Of a stretch of 64,000 bases of DNA, positions 11,433 to 23,439 are shown piece by piece. This DNA comes from Caprella mutica (Eukaryota; Arthropoda; Malacostraca; Amphipoda; Caprellidae), in assembly GCA_947561585.1 (NCBI GenBank), contig CANNZV010000914.1:547703-611702 (forward strand), given 5' to 3'. The translations under genes and the position numbers were made by a program. The notes under the pieces are model-generated. The model worked only from the letters and a program-made list of their open reading frames with translations, ran no database searches and was not told where the DNA came from. Position 1 is the first letter of the stretch. Each line of letters begins with the position of its first letter.

Positions 11433-12277
11433 ATGGAAATACTTCTTCATCACCAATCACGATGTCTTCTCCAAAACGAGCGTTTTGCAGAAACCATTTT
11501 GAGAAATTTAGACTGCGATATAAAGAGTTTGAGCCTTGCATGCTTCTTGAAAGTATGATACTTCACATCGTGTTTAACAATTCGGTGAAATGTGTCTTTA
11601 GTGATGTCTATTTCATTCCTTCTGATTGATATGTTTGAATTCTCAATAAACTGTTCATGAATAAGATTAATGTTTTCATGTGTTTGTTCTGTTCTCCTGC
11701 GACGTAATCGTTCTTTGTTTTCAACTAAAGTGGTTTCTTCAGTTTTGAACTTATTAATATAAGACAATATGGTTTTATAATTGGTGAAATTTTTTCCTGA
11801 AAGTTATGTTCAAAATGAAATTGAACCTGTTTAGAGCTTACAGTGTTTAAATAACAAAAACTCTGTTCTTTTGAAAGCTGCATTTTGAGGGTTTTGAATA
11901 GGAGATACAAATTAAGGGTGAACTGATTATATTAAAGATATCAATTTTATATCAAACATCAATTCTCAAATGATTATTAAGATTTTAATTGTCTTTTATT
12001 TGTTACAAAAAATAATACAATTCAATGTTTTTACATCCATATGAAATGGATTAACCTATTGTGATTTGTTTCGTATATTTCATCCTCGCGCAAACCCTTT
12101 CTAGTTGTGTTTTTTTTAATTAGCTGTAGGATGCTCAATTTTTGTCTTAACTTTAACAGATTTTCAAGATAGATGTAGAAAAAGTAAAGAAATAAAATGA
12201 TGTTATTTAGAAAATTTGTAGCTTCAAAAGTTCGTAAAATAAAAAAGTTTGAAACGGATTTTTTTTGTGCCACCCTG
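11433..12277 (-). pseudogene. Truncated mariner-like element with DUF4817-type HTH transposase remnant
   Basis: The right terminus CCACCCTG is followed by TA. In minus sense it reads CAGGGTGGCACAAAAAAAAT, closely related to the complete relic at 32887-34049. The minus-strand frames around 11890-11450 begin MQLSKEQS and continue with FHFEHNF, then [18 protein letters not shown] and HDVKYHTFKKHARLKLF. This matches, position by position, the degenerate reading at 33280-33660. The MQLSKEQ start and the pattern of F/P residues fit the DUF4817 helix-turn-helix found before mariner-type DDE domains. No DDE region remains. The other end is cut off by the foldback-like array at 11345-11418. Confidence 0.65.
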
Positions 12278-12566
12278 TATAGTAGGGGAGGATGGTCATC
12301 AATGGGACACTGGGAACAATGGGACACTGGGAACAATGGGACACTGGGAACAATGGGACATGCTGAATAACTTTTTTATTTGAGGGTAATTTGTAACAAA
12401 ATCTTAGTTGTAAATTAGGCATACTTCAGTGCATTCACTCGCATTGCATTCAGCGGTTGGGGTGCAGTCAGCCTTGTGTAAAAGCGAAAACGTGCTTTAG
12501 AGGTGGGAAAACTAAATTTTTCGTACTTTGTTTCAATTGTTATAAATCTGTTAATTTAATATTTTT

Positions 12567-14640
12567 AGTCAAACGAGGCAAGAGATGAAACCTCTATTTG
12601 TGGGGTAAAAAGTGAAAAAGTGACACAAATTACAATCAATTCAAACATTCTATGTCTCATTTTGAAGCTACTCTTATTAGGCTTATTTGTATATGTGAAT
12701 GAAAAAAATCTACCAATAAATAAGAATTTAACATAGCTTGATAAATAGGTATACCAAAACAAGTTTCGGAAAACATGTGCTCTGAACTTGAATTTTCTTT
12801 TTGAAGGTCCAAAGTGGCATGGAAAATTAACTTTGGGATGCAAGTCAACTACTGAGCTATTCCTATGCAATATAAAACAATTTGGAGAGCGGGGAGAGGT
12901 GTTAAAAGATGGGGCACTTTTTGAACGCAAATGGGGTAAATTATGAACAAAGAATATTTCATTTTATGCCTCATGAGGGTAAAAAATGAATTTATTTTTT
13001 CCCAACAATTTATAGTAATGCGTATATATGTACTTAGTTCTTTGAGCTGAATGTGGAAACTGCTCTGGGAACTATACTTTTTGACAATTATATCTATTTT
13101 TTCTAGATGTACATGTAGATTAAAGTAGGTACTTAAATATGAATATTTAGTAATGGTTTACAAAATATATATAAAGACATGGAATGAATCTACTATTGTA
13201 GTAGCTCTTCAAGATATAAATGATGGTGCTAAGATAAAACATACTGCTGAGAAGTATGGCATGAATGTGGAATTACTCTGGAATAAGCTACAGCAACAAA
13301 AGAAGAATGAAACCAAGGAGAATGGAAAAGGTGAATGCTTTCTAATAGTGGACAGATTATTTTTCAATAACAGACATACATACTATATATAAAAAGAAAT
13401 CATACATAGAGTATGGTGTATATCTCTATATTTGAAAGGAAAGAAATGTGATTTCATCATAAGTGCTGGAACAAACATTCTTGACCATATTTAAGAAAAT
13501 TGAGAGAATGATCGTTTGCGTATACATTACAGTCAGGTATGTTGTCTTTGAATGGTACAATTGTTTGAAACTAAGCAACTAGGCATTTAATAAAGTAGGA
13601 CAACTGCAGCTAGCTAGAAAAGCTGTAACTGCTGATCCTTTTATTATCTCTGAATATTTTGACAAATTAGAAGAAATGATAAAATACATAGTTGGTGAAG
13701 ATCGTCCAACTGATCCTTCAAAAAAAATGACAATAGGCATAAAAGTCTCAAAAACAGTTATGCTTCCCATGGTGTAAACAGATAAAATATAACCGTTCTT
13801 GAAATTCACTGCAACTGATTTTGAATGGTCATCTCAGTAACACCTCTGTGAAGACGATGGAGCTAGCCATCTTAAGAAGATATTAACATTCTGGAACTGC
13901 CTCCTCACTGTACAGACTTGCTTCAACCCCTAGATGTTGCATGTTTTTCTCCACTTACAAAGAAGTAAGAATCTGAGTAGAAGACTTCGAGCACAAAACA
14001 GCTGCATGAGAGCTTACCAGAAAGCAGGCTTTGTTAACATACTGTGATGTGTGGAAACAATGCCTATCAACTGATGTCAAAACTGGCTGATGTCAAAACA
14101 TGAAATGGGTGAATAGCGGAAAATCTGAAAATTACACAATTAGCCTATGATAGATAACCAACAAGAGAATGACGCGCAACTTGACTTAACTGTAGAAATC
14201 GGGTCACCAACTTCAACACCTAACTTCTTTTCTAACATCAAATCCTACTCCTCCTCCATTCCCACCTATAAAACAGAATATACAACCTGGATATAGTACT
14301 TGGACATCTGCACCACCACATAGATCAGTGTATGATGTCCTTTATGAATTGTAAAGTTGTAGTGTCTCAATTAATTGTAATTGTAGTGCACAGTCTCAAA
14401 AAAGATAATTTAAAAAAATGAAATTATTTTTTACAATGTGTGGGGTAATAAGAAAATTTAATTTGGCCCCTGGGGCATAAAATGAAATTTCATTAATAGC
14501 CCCATGCAATTTTTTTCTTACCCCATTTTCACAATTTTTGGAGTAAAAAATGAACATCCATTTTTTACTTCTGTAGAAAATATATCAAGTGCTTCAAAAA
14601 AATGTTTATTGCACTAAAATAGCACAACAATTCCGCATCA
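12567..14640 (+). mobile_element. Degenerate pogo/Tigger element (family 1, AGTCAAACGNGGCAAG ends)
   Basis: The left end AGTCAAACGAGGCAAGAGAT and the next 100 bp match the end of the MITE at 37775-38242. The right part (about 14455-14640) matches the other half of that MITE, including the phrase ATGGGGCTA and TGAAATTTCATT. The element therefore spans about 2.1 kb, and the 37.8 kb copy is its internally deleted derivative. The exact right end is not clear because similarity fades at about 14640. Confidence 0.7.
13153..14060 (+). pseudogene. pogo/Tigger transposase, many stops and frameshifts
   Basis: The first 79 codons (13153-13392) form a psq/CENP-B-like helix-turn-helix, with ALQDINDGAKIKHTAEKYGM matching the usual pattern of a small helix, an acidic turn and a recognition helix. 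Further on, at about 13815-13960, a frame reads NGHLSNTSVKTMELAI, then a segment of the type LPPHCTDLLQPLD and then FSPLTKK. This is the conserved C-terminal part of the DDE domain of pogo-like transposases, just after the second aspartate (DGH). Several stops and shifts separate the parts, so the gene is dead. Confidence 0.75.
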
Positions 14641-15095
14641 ATACATTGAAACAGTCTTTTAAACTGATTATTCAGTTTATACCCGTTTATTAATAACTGT
14701 CCCTTTACTTTTGCTCGGTGTCTTTTTCGTCCTCGGATGGCAAAAGTTAAATATTTTGGTATATATTTGTTTGATTTTGTTAATATTTCTACCAAATACC
14801 CACAGGAAGTGTAAGTTTATTCTTGTTAGGTTTCACGTATTTTCGTTGTCTAGTTCTTCACAATAAACAAAAATGTTAAACTTTTTTCACTGTCCCTTAA
14901 CTTATGCTCGCTACTGTATATTAAGTAATATGTAAAATATTATCATATGAAAGGTTAGCCTTTATACTTTTGTAGTTGAGCCGCTATACCCATATGTTTT
15001 CAAAATGGCGTCATGGTGATCATTGGGACAGAAAATTTGGTTAACAATGGGACAGTGCCTTATTGTCAACAAACTGTCTAGCTACTCCATATGAA
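14641..15095. other. Mixed remnant sequence with GTCCCTTTACTTTTGCTCG boxes
   Basis: Two related segments, ACTGTCCCTTTACTTTTGCT at about 14696 and CTGTCCCTTAACTTATGCTC at about 14890, are in the same orientation. They may be ends of a MITE. Nothing coding was recognised. Confidence 0.3.
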
Positions 15096-15665
15096 TCAAT
15101 AAATATCTATATTTGATACAATAATGTGACCTGTAGATTCAGGGCTTCTTGTAGAAACAGAGCTTACAGCTGAAGCGGGACTTTCGACCATGTTTAAGGG
15201 CTTTAGCAATCTGAGGTCATCACAAACCACCGCATAGAAAACAAATTTCACTAATAAAAGGAAAAGACGCAGCATGATTGCAACGGATACACCAGAGAAA
15301 GAAGAGCTTTTTGCTGGTGCCACTAAGGATAAGGCCTTCGAAATCACTTCATAAAGTATCCGCCGTAGATGGCCTGTGAACTATTGTTCTTGGTCTGGTA
15401 AAGAACTCTTAATCTAACTGATCCATTCGTCTGAAGAACTTAAATCTCTACCGAAAACGTTGGAAATGAAGGTTTTTGAACTTGTAGAGTTTGATTTGAT
15501 TTCTAAAACGTATTCTGTTGGCCAAAAGCATGAAAAAGATAAATACGAAATATTGATGTTAGGCGAAGATTCAAGTGCAATGAGCTTAATTTTACAAATG
15601 TTCCTGACATGGCATCGGTGAGGCTAGAGGACATTAAACTGATATTATATGAAGTTAGGTACTAG
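15096..15665 (+). pseudogene. C-terminal relic of a pogo/Tigger transposase
   Basis: Plus-strand frames give a phrase of the type RSMIATDTPEKEEL at about 15268-15310. Then come LPKTLEMKVFELVEFD, YSVGQKHEKDKYEILML and NVPDMASVRLEDIKLIL at about 15455-15650. These match the order seen downstream of the DDE domain in insect Tigger-like transposases: a basic linker with TDTPEKE, a small barrel that starts VGDFVLVxF, and an FPDVxDxxxVxxEDI ending. Frame changes occur between the pieces. The upstream catalytic region is not seen here, so this is a truncated copy, perhaps of the family with GTAGGGGAGG ends. Confidence 0.6.
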
Positions 15666-15881
15666 ATCTATAGACGATAGAAGAGTATTTACTGGTGAAC
15701 ATTATTAAATAGGGTTAATCTAATATTTTGTGTTATCAAATAGTTATTGTTCAATTTTAAAGTTGTGTTTCAACTCTATCGTGTTACCCTATCTGAGTTA
15801 ACTACTACTCTATGTGACTTGTTCTGGTGGAGAATCCAAAATAGCCAACAATCTTCCGAAATGACAATATGATAGTAAAAG

Positions 15882-16224
15882 TATCGTGTGCGGACACTTC
15901 GCCGAAACTCTTTTGGATGAAAGTTGATTTGGCGTAAATTTGGCGGAACGGACATTCGGGTGAAAAATATTATTCAATGGCTGTCCGTATTATTGCAGCC
16001 TCCATTTAAATGAATTATTATTTCTGTAAAATTGAAAGTGCATTATACTGGATTTTAAATCAACTCTAAAGCTTCTCTCTTCAATGGCTTTCTTCAGATA
16101 ATAATTCCGCTCTCTTCGGTTACTATATTACATAAAGTACTACTGTCCCATTTTTTATAAATAACATTTTTCGGCCAAATGTCCGTTCGACCAAATGTCC
16201 ATATGAGAAGTGTCCGTCAACCTA
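15882..16224. mobile_element. Small foldback-like element with GGACATTTGGTCGAA phrases
   Basis: The left end reads CGGACACTTC...GGAACGGACATTCGGGTGAA. The right end, reverse complemented, reads CGGACACTTC...TCGAACGGACATTTGGCC and then GAAAAATGTTAT. So the two ends are inverted copies with short internal phrases, 343 bp in total. The interior is AT-rich and non-coding. Confidence 0.6.
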
Positions 16225-16235
16225 AAAGTATACTA

Positions 16236-16924
16236 GGACAGAAGTATGTCCCAAAAATTGATTAGTAAAGAACAATAAGTAAGGAAGTATAATTGTCAAA
16301 ATGAGAGAGACAACCATAACTTCCATTATTTCTTATTAAATTATGACGTTTTAACATTGATATAATCCCCACATAGTCTTAAAAATATTAATATAGCTGA
16401 GTTAGTTCTATCAGTAACAATAGAATTACACAGACAAGACAAAAAAGAATAAACAGCCTTGGAAATAGTTTATTTCACTACAAACTATTATAGCAAATGA
16501 ATTTAGAGTCTAAACTGGAAAGCACCTCTAAGTTTCAACTGGCTGGTGGTTCAGTAAGGAAGTCTGAGTGATTCGCAGTGATTCCAGTCTTTCAGTTCCC
16601 AACATTTAATGAAACTTTGTCTCTTGCATTTGAAATCAATATTTATTATTATGATTTCAATTAAAATGTTAATGTATACTATTATAGAGAATGTATGAAA
16701 TTTTATAGCAATTACAGTATTATTGATAGATGGAATAGAAAAAAGTATAATCGAATATATCTCAATGAGTGTTAGATTACATAAGTTACCCCAAGAAATG
16801 ACAGATTACTGTAGTTAGGAGTGACGTTTTCAGTAAAAACAATAAGATTTAGTTACAATGAATCTTGTATTTAAAAGTTTGGTTATTATTTGAATAAACA
16901 ATTTTTGAGGACAAATTCTGTCCA
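16236..16924. mobile_element. Non-coding element with GGACAGAA...CAAAAATTG inverted ends
   Basis: The left end GGACAGAAGTATGTCCCAAA is mirrored at the right end, where the reverse complement reads GGACAGAATTTGTCCTCAAA. The same sequence starts the repeat at 18048. The interior contains two conserved blocks of the local repeat family in minus orientation: TTCAGTAAGGAAGTCTGAGT at 16545 and the AGTTACCCCAAGAAATGACA block at 16783. Confidence 0.5.
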
Positions 16925-18045
16925 AATATAATTTTATTATATTATTTCACATTTGAATGACGAGAAGTTGGTATCCATATCGTATGTGAATGAATAATAT
17001 ATGTATAATTACTTTATGAATACAACTTCATCAAAACTTCATTTCTTGGATAACATTTCATTTCGGGGAGTTTATCTCTAACATTTTAGTGGAGGGAACA
17101 ATTACAGGCAGATAAATATATATTTTGAAATTCATTTGAAAGAAGAGTTACCTACAATCGAACACCTATTTACAATGTCATATAAATTTGCACGGACAAG
17201 TTAAGTCAGAGGACTAGCTAGAGACTCACACTTAACAACAGGTACCTCCCCAGTCTCTTGGCTACTAGCAGTCTAGCGAAGTGATAGCCATTGTCAGACT
17301 GAAGTTGGCTTGACTATTCAACATCGCGAGGTATATCAGGCCTCAGAACTGTCCAGTCTGCAGAATATGGGAGATATTTGGGATATTCTCGTCAATCAAT
17401 TTTTCATTAATTCCTATAATTATACTAATTAAAAACTGTAGACAGAAAATGAGATCTCTACGAAATCGTTACCAGTTTATGCAGACAGGTGACTATACCG
17501 TATACTCCAATATCAGCTTATCACTAGTCAACAAAAGCTAGGATTTCACCAGTACGGAGAGGTAACCAAACAATCAATGAGGTTTAACATCTTAACATTA
17601 ACGGGGTACTAACCGACGATTATTCATTTTCTGGACTTGTCACGAGAGACACTGTAACCAAACAATGAATGCCCAAAATTGACCTTCACTTCAATACTGA
17701 AACAAGTTTCACGAGAATAGAAAATAAATCATATAAACATTGAATAATGAAATCAAACTATACTAGTAAGAACATCTGCACCAAAGCGCATTCTAACTCA
17801 GCTCTGATGTCATACGTCACCAACTATTATAAATACCAATCATTTCCGCTGAAATTCATCTATAGATCTAAATTCTTTTAAAATATAATAGAAAATGCTA
17901 CTTCATAAAACCTATGGACTGCATTGTTTAAATATGCATCAAAAGTGGAAAACTAGCATCGGTGCTTTATGGATACAAATTATTTCATCTTCAATATGAA
18001 TATTTCCTGCAATACAAGGTGAAATATAATAACAAAATAAATAAG
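16925..18045. other. AT-rich sequence, nothing recognised
   Basis: No coding frame over 60 codons, no RNA gene and no strong repeat were seen in this 1.1 kb. Confidence 0.4.
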
Positions 18046-18129
18046 GACAGAAGTTTGTCCTCAAAAATTGACAAGTAAAAAAATGTATTATGTTTTCGCC
18101 AAAGCTAATCAACGAAAATATGGAGAGCT

Positions 18130-19000
18130 TATTATTTTAACTGAACATTTCACTCCTAACTACAGTAATCTGTCATTTCTTGGGGTAACTTATGTAATCT
18201 GATTCAGAGTGAGATATATTAGATTATACCTTATGATATTATAATGTGTCAGTATTATTGTAACTGATTTATATTTAGAAAGTCTATAATAGAATATATT
18301 AATTCATTAATCAAATTTGCAATACTTTTAATTATTAAAACTTGAATAAAATAAACAATGTTATTTTTCATAATTAGAGTATTACTAGATCTGATAAAAC
18401 ACTGTGTTTGAAGGGAAAATATATTCACTCAGACTTCCTTACTGAACCACCAGTCATCTGAAACATGATACAAGAGAAGAATCTATAATTAATGAAGACA
18501 AATGTTTTAAGAGTCGTTTTATCCTCCTTTCTGTTCTATATTTTAAGATATTGGTAAATAAACAAGACAGAGAAAATGATAAAATGAACAAGAACACCTT
18601 AACTCCTTCCATTTCTTATAGAATACTAATCATTTTATCAGGAATAAATATTATTTTTAAGAGAATATCTACTCTCTCTAATATAGCTGAGTTATGGTAT
18701 AAAGTTGGAACCTGTCACCGTGGTAGGCATTGACTGAGTATTTCATATCTTTGTATGCTCAGCAGTCATCATAGGTACTAGATCTCTAGACGATAGAAGA
18801 GTATTTACTGGAGAGCATTATTAGATGGGCATTTTTTATTTGAGTTATTAATTAGTTATTGTTAAATTTCAAAATTTTGTTTTTGCTATATTTCAATACT
18901 TTGTGATTTTAACTCTTAGATCGTCTTACCCTAGCAAATTGATTGATCAAAAATTCGGGATAGCCAATAATCATCGGAAATGACAAGATTATAATATAAA
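18130..19000 (+). repeat. Left arm (~0.86 kb) of a large inverted-repeat composite
   Basis: Three blocks occur in order: CACTCCTAACTACAGTAATC with the following TGTCATTTCTTGGGG at 18158; CTCAGACTTCCTTACTGAAC at 18429; and ATAGCTGAGTTATGGTATAA through CTAGACGATAGAAGAGTATT at 18680-18815. The same blocks appear in reverse order on the other strand at 22560-23412. A partial block of the third kind also lies at 15655-15870. Confidence 0.75.
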
Positions 19001-20639
19001 GCTACACGTAAAACTATTCTGCGGAAAACAGCCGACGCGGAAAACTGCCAGTTACCTCCTAGGGTCGGAACTTTCGGTCTGAGGTGTAAATAATAATTAT
19101 CAGTTAAGCGGATCCCCTGCCAAGTAAATAAGCAACCACGAAGTGTGCAGCAGTTTTCACTCTTGAACTCTGAAGATTGCTATTGGTGAATAGCATACTA
19201 ATGAAAAATGTTAGACTGAATCATTCCTGAAGATTTGCAAGGTTTTCGAAACACATTTAGAACATTCTATTTGTGAAAATATAAAATGTTTAACATAAAA
19301 TAACTAAATTGAAACTTACGCTGCGAAACTTAAAATTACACCGCGGACACCAGAAGAAAAATAAACACAAGAATGGGAAAAAGTTTGCATGATATCCATA
19401 TCTTGAGGTATTATTTCCATCTGTGAAATAATAGCTTAACGTAGTCTGCTATCTGCATTATAATTGTTGATTTCACCCAATGAAATTATGTAAGGGGAAA
19501 TATATTGTGTCCAAAAGTATTAGGAACATGATAGGAAATATTTACCAATTTTCTATAATGTGTTTAAAATAAATTCTTATTTTCAATGTGGCTCAAGTTT
19601 GTAATTCACTTTCTCATATTTTGTTAAATCATATCAGGGATATTTACCACATCTCATTGCTGATTGGAAACAAATAATGCCAGTTCTAAAACTAAGATAG
19701 CTAAATATTTTGGCCCTTATCAGAGAGTATACTCATTATTGTTCTTTTTATTTCAACTTAATATGAAGTTTTTACTTTGTATTAAGAGTAAACTAAATGC
19801 ACATAATATCATTAATGCTAATATGTTTCATTGTGAGAATTATTTGTTGTTGTGTAACCATGTAACAGTTAAAGATTTAACTCAATGAATATAGCAAATA
19901 TCTCTGATTATTTCATTGGTATCAAGTAATTTGTTTTATCTATAATCAATATTCAAACGATAATTCTATCCTAATTTCTGTTCACCGAAATAATCATTAG
20001 TCCAGCACTCTAGAGGCTAGATAATCAAAATTTCGAAGAAACATGAGAAAAGATTTAAAATTTTCTTTCCATGTTGCATAATTTTTTCTGATTATTTGTT
20101 CCCAGATTTGAAGAAAGTAGATTATTTCTTGGATAACTAGATGACGGGCAGCCGATTGCGAATGACCATGACCATCTAATAATCATTGAGTAGTAAATGA
20201 CCTTGACCTTTGACCCGTTCGCTCCAAAATCCAATCTAACCAAATTGCAGGCTATTAGGTTGAATATTTTTGAGTTATGCGAATAACAAGATTAAAGATA
20301 AATAATTAGATTAGAATTAATATTGACTTGAAGATTCAAGAATTAATCGGTTAGATTTTTAGATTTTTAATATACTCTCAAACGAGAGCCAAAATTTAAT
20401 AGATTTCAGTAAGAATTATTTTTATTAACAAAATGATCAGCCAGATTCGAACACCTTGATATCATTTATCAAAATATGAAATTAAAGGAAGTTTCGAATG
20501 AATGGGATATATTAGTTTCTTGTATAGCTTTCATTTATTAATTTCGATACTATGTTCTATCAGATCTTTGGTGCTGAAACTATCAAATAAATTGAAAACT
20601 AAATATAAATATTAAAATAATATTTGAGGGGACAGACAA

Positions 20640-21110
20640 ACAAACACACTTCACTCCTAACTACAGTAATCTGTCATTTCTTGGGGTAACTTATGTAATC
20701 TGAATCAGAGTGAGATATGTTAGATTGTCCCTTAAAATATTCAATGTATCAGTATTATTGTAACTAATGTTTAATTTATAAAAAGGTATATTGTAGGATA
20801 TATTCATACATTAATCATATTCGCAATGCTAGTAATAATTATAAATATACTGTCAAGTGTCAATATTATTTTAAACTTACTTCTGAAGAACACCTTGTTT
20901 GAAGGAAAGAAAAATTCACTCAGACTTCCTTACTTGAACCACCAGTCCAATGAAATAAAATACATGAGAAGAATGAATAGTTAACTCGTCATTAAATGTA
21001 AACCAATTATTTAACAGTCATTTGTATTCCTTTATTCTCTTTAATTTAAACATATTGACAAATGAAACAAGACAGGGAAAATGATAAAATAACCTAAACC
21101 TCCCCATTTC
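20640..21110 (+). repeat. Third, partial copy of the same repeat family
   Basis: The CACTCCTAACTACAGTAATC block (20651) and the CTCAGACTTCCTTACTTGAA block (20920) recur, followed by the AAGACAGGGAAAATGATAAA box also found at 18570. The third block is missing. Confidence 0.7.
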
Positions 21111-21789
21111 TCATGTAAGTGTTCCACTTTGTATCAATTTTGTATTAGAAAGTTTATATATGTTATAGTTTCGAATCTCGATACAATAAATGAAATATCA
21201 ATTGCACATTAATTTAAAGCTAATAAGAGTTCATTTCTCCATATTAAAACAAATTTAATTTTTAAATAACAAACTTTTGGTGTATTTATCATTATTCAAG
21301 AAAATATTGGTTAAAAAAATATCGGTTAAATATATTGGTTAATATATTGAAATAATATCACCAAGGCAGAATATTTATTGTCAGTGTTTAACTGTTCAAG
21401 TTTACTAAATTACCATTACATATAATAGGCAGCTATTTTTCACTTCATTTCTTCACAATATCTCCACAGTTTTTGTTTTGCCCAAACTTTGTCTGCTGTC
21501 AACTGGACGGGGAAGAGAAACCACGGATGCAGCAGTAGACTGATTCTGTAATTTATTGAAAATCTTTCACTGAAATTTACAATTAAATTACAATAACGGT
21601 AATGTAATCTAGTAAAAAGTTGAGATTACATACAGAGGCACGTTGAAGGAGATCGGCTACTAATGAAAAGTTAGGCATGGCGTAAACAAGACTTGTGGCG
21701 GATCTGCAATGCAGATACGTCACAGCCAATCATTAATAAGCATTTCCCCGCAGTTTGGTTACTTCCGTGCCGCCACCAATCGCAGTGAA

Positions 21790-21850
21790 CCAAAGCCAGC
21801 ATATATAAAGCCACCAAAATCCAATTTCCACCAGTCCTGAGTCATACATC
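21790..21850 (+). promoter_or_regulatory. TATA box with arthropod-type initiator
   Basis: CATATATAAAGCC at 21800-21810 lies about 31 bp upstream of CCAGTCC (21831), the spacing expected between a TATA box and an initiator. The surrounding 300 bp are clearly richer in GC than the neighbourhood. The promoter could belong to a host non-coding transcript or to the U3/R part of an LTR. No paired LTR was found in the window. Confidence 0.45.
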
Positions 21851-22085
21851 CTAGCGCGAGCTTCGTCATTAAGCCCTCAACTAACTCGAGCCTAGCGTGT
21901 ATTCATTCTATTTTGTGTTTATATATACCCGTTCACCGGTGAGTTTATAGGACCTTTTTGTTCATTTACTTTTGTTATACTTTCTCTTAATTTAACTATT
22001 CGTGTATAAATTTATGTTTAAATAGGTATTATTTTGAATGCAATAAATTGATTACTCTATTTATTGCAGGGTCCTAGTCCTAGAT
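21832..22085 (+). ncRNA. Possible non-coding first exon and small intron behind the TATA box
   Basis: After the initiator, the sequence runs to a strong donor, ACCG|GTGAGT (intron from 21939). A short intron ends in TTTATTGCAG (22069). The intron's end carries an inverted pair, TGCAATAAAT and ATTTATTGCA, which includes an AATAAA. No open frame of useful length follows. Read as transcript structure this is inference; the alternative is an LTR with R and polyadenylation signal. Confidence 0.3.
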
Positions 22086-22559
22086 CCCATCCAAGATTAC
22101 AACATAACATTTTCATATTCACCTACCTTATTTCTATTTTCCCTATATATTATCAACCTTCCTTTTCATTACTTTATTAATTAATATTAAATCTTAGGCT
22201 TACCTTCTTTCTGTAATAGGTACCTAGTCAGTTATAAATATTAAAATAAAACCATCATCCCTTTCGTTTATTTAGCCTTCTTAAAATAATAAAGTGATTA
22301 GGAGAACCATTTCAATTTAATAATATAATTAGATAGATTAATTCAAGCTATATATAATAATTATTATTAGTTGGGTTTACAATTTATATCCCCAAAGACT
22401 GCCTTTGGATGTAGTCTTCGATGTCACTTGGTATGTACGGACCTCGGAACTATGCCACATGTGCCTAAATAAGATTATCTCGAGTGAACATTACTTTTAG
22501 AATTCACTTCTACCATCAACTAAACCGAAATAATAACTATAACATATATAAACTTTCTA

Positions 22560-23412
22560 AAACTAGTAAGACTAACTGAAGATTGTTGGCTCTCTTGGAT
22601 TCTCAACAGAACAAGTCACATAGAGGGTAACTCACTCAGGTAGAGTAACACGATCTGGAGGTAAAATACAAATTTTGAAATTTAACAATAACTTATCAAT
22701 AACACAAATAATAAAATGCCCATCTAATAATGCTCACCTGTAAATACTCTTCTATCGTCTAGAGATCTAGTACCTATGATGACTGCTGAGCATACAAAGA
22801 TATGAAATACTCAGTCAATGTCTACCACAGCTACAGGTTCCAACTTTATACCATAACTCAGCTATATTAGAGAGAGTGGATGTTCTCTTAAAAATAATCT
22901 TAATTCCTGATAAAATGAATAATTAAAAAATAGAGCACTTCAATAAGAAATGGAAAAAGTTTTGGTTATATAATTGTATCTCTCTTGTTTTATTTGTCAA
23001 TATGTTTAAATTACAGAGCAGGAAGGAGGATAAAACTATTGATAGAACATTGGTTTACTTTTAATGACGAGTTAACAATTCATTCTTCTCTTGTATTTTA
23101 TTTCATTGGACTGTAAGGAAGTCTGAGTGAATTTTTCTTCCTTCAAACACAGTGTTTCTCAGAAGTAGTAATATTTTCAGCTTTCAAAATACATTGTTTG
23201 TATTAGAAAAAAAAGCAAATTTGATTAATACATGAATATATCGTATTATAAACCATTAATAAATTATAAATTAGTTACAATATATTGACACATTATAATA
23301 TCATAAGGTATAATCTAATATATCTCACTCTGAATCAGAATACATAAGTTACCCCAAGAAACGACAGATTACTGTAGTTAGGAGTGAAATGTTCAGTTAA
23401 AATAATAAGGTC
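22560..23412 (-). repeat. Right arm (~0.85 kb) of the inverted-repeat composite
   Basis: In plus orientation the blocks appear as complements: AATACTCTTCTATCGTCTAG at 22743, GGAAGTCTGAGTGAATTTTT at 23117 and AAGTTACCCCAAGAAACGAC at 23346. Together with 18130-19000 they enclose about 3.6 kb, so the whole 18130-23412 unit would be a 5.3-kb element or an accidental inverted pair. Confidence 0.75.
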
Positions 23413-23439
23413 TCCATATTTCAGTTGATTGATTGGGAC

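Noticed and set aside
13153..13392. Host gene with a psq-type helix-turn-helix
   Set aside because: The frame sits between pogo-family ends and is followed by pogo DDE fragments full of stops, so it is a transposase remnant.
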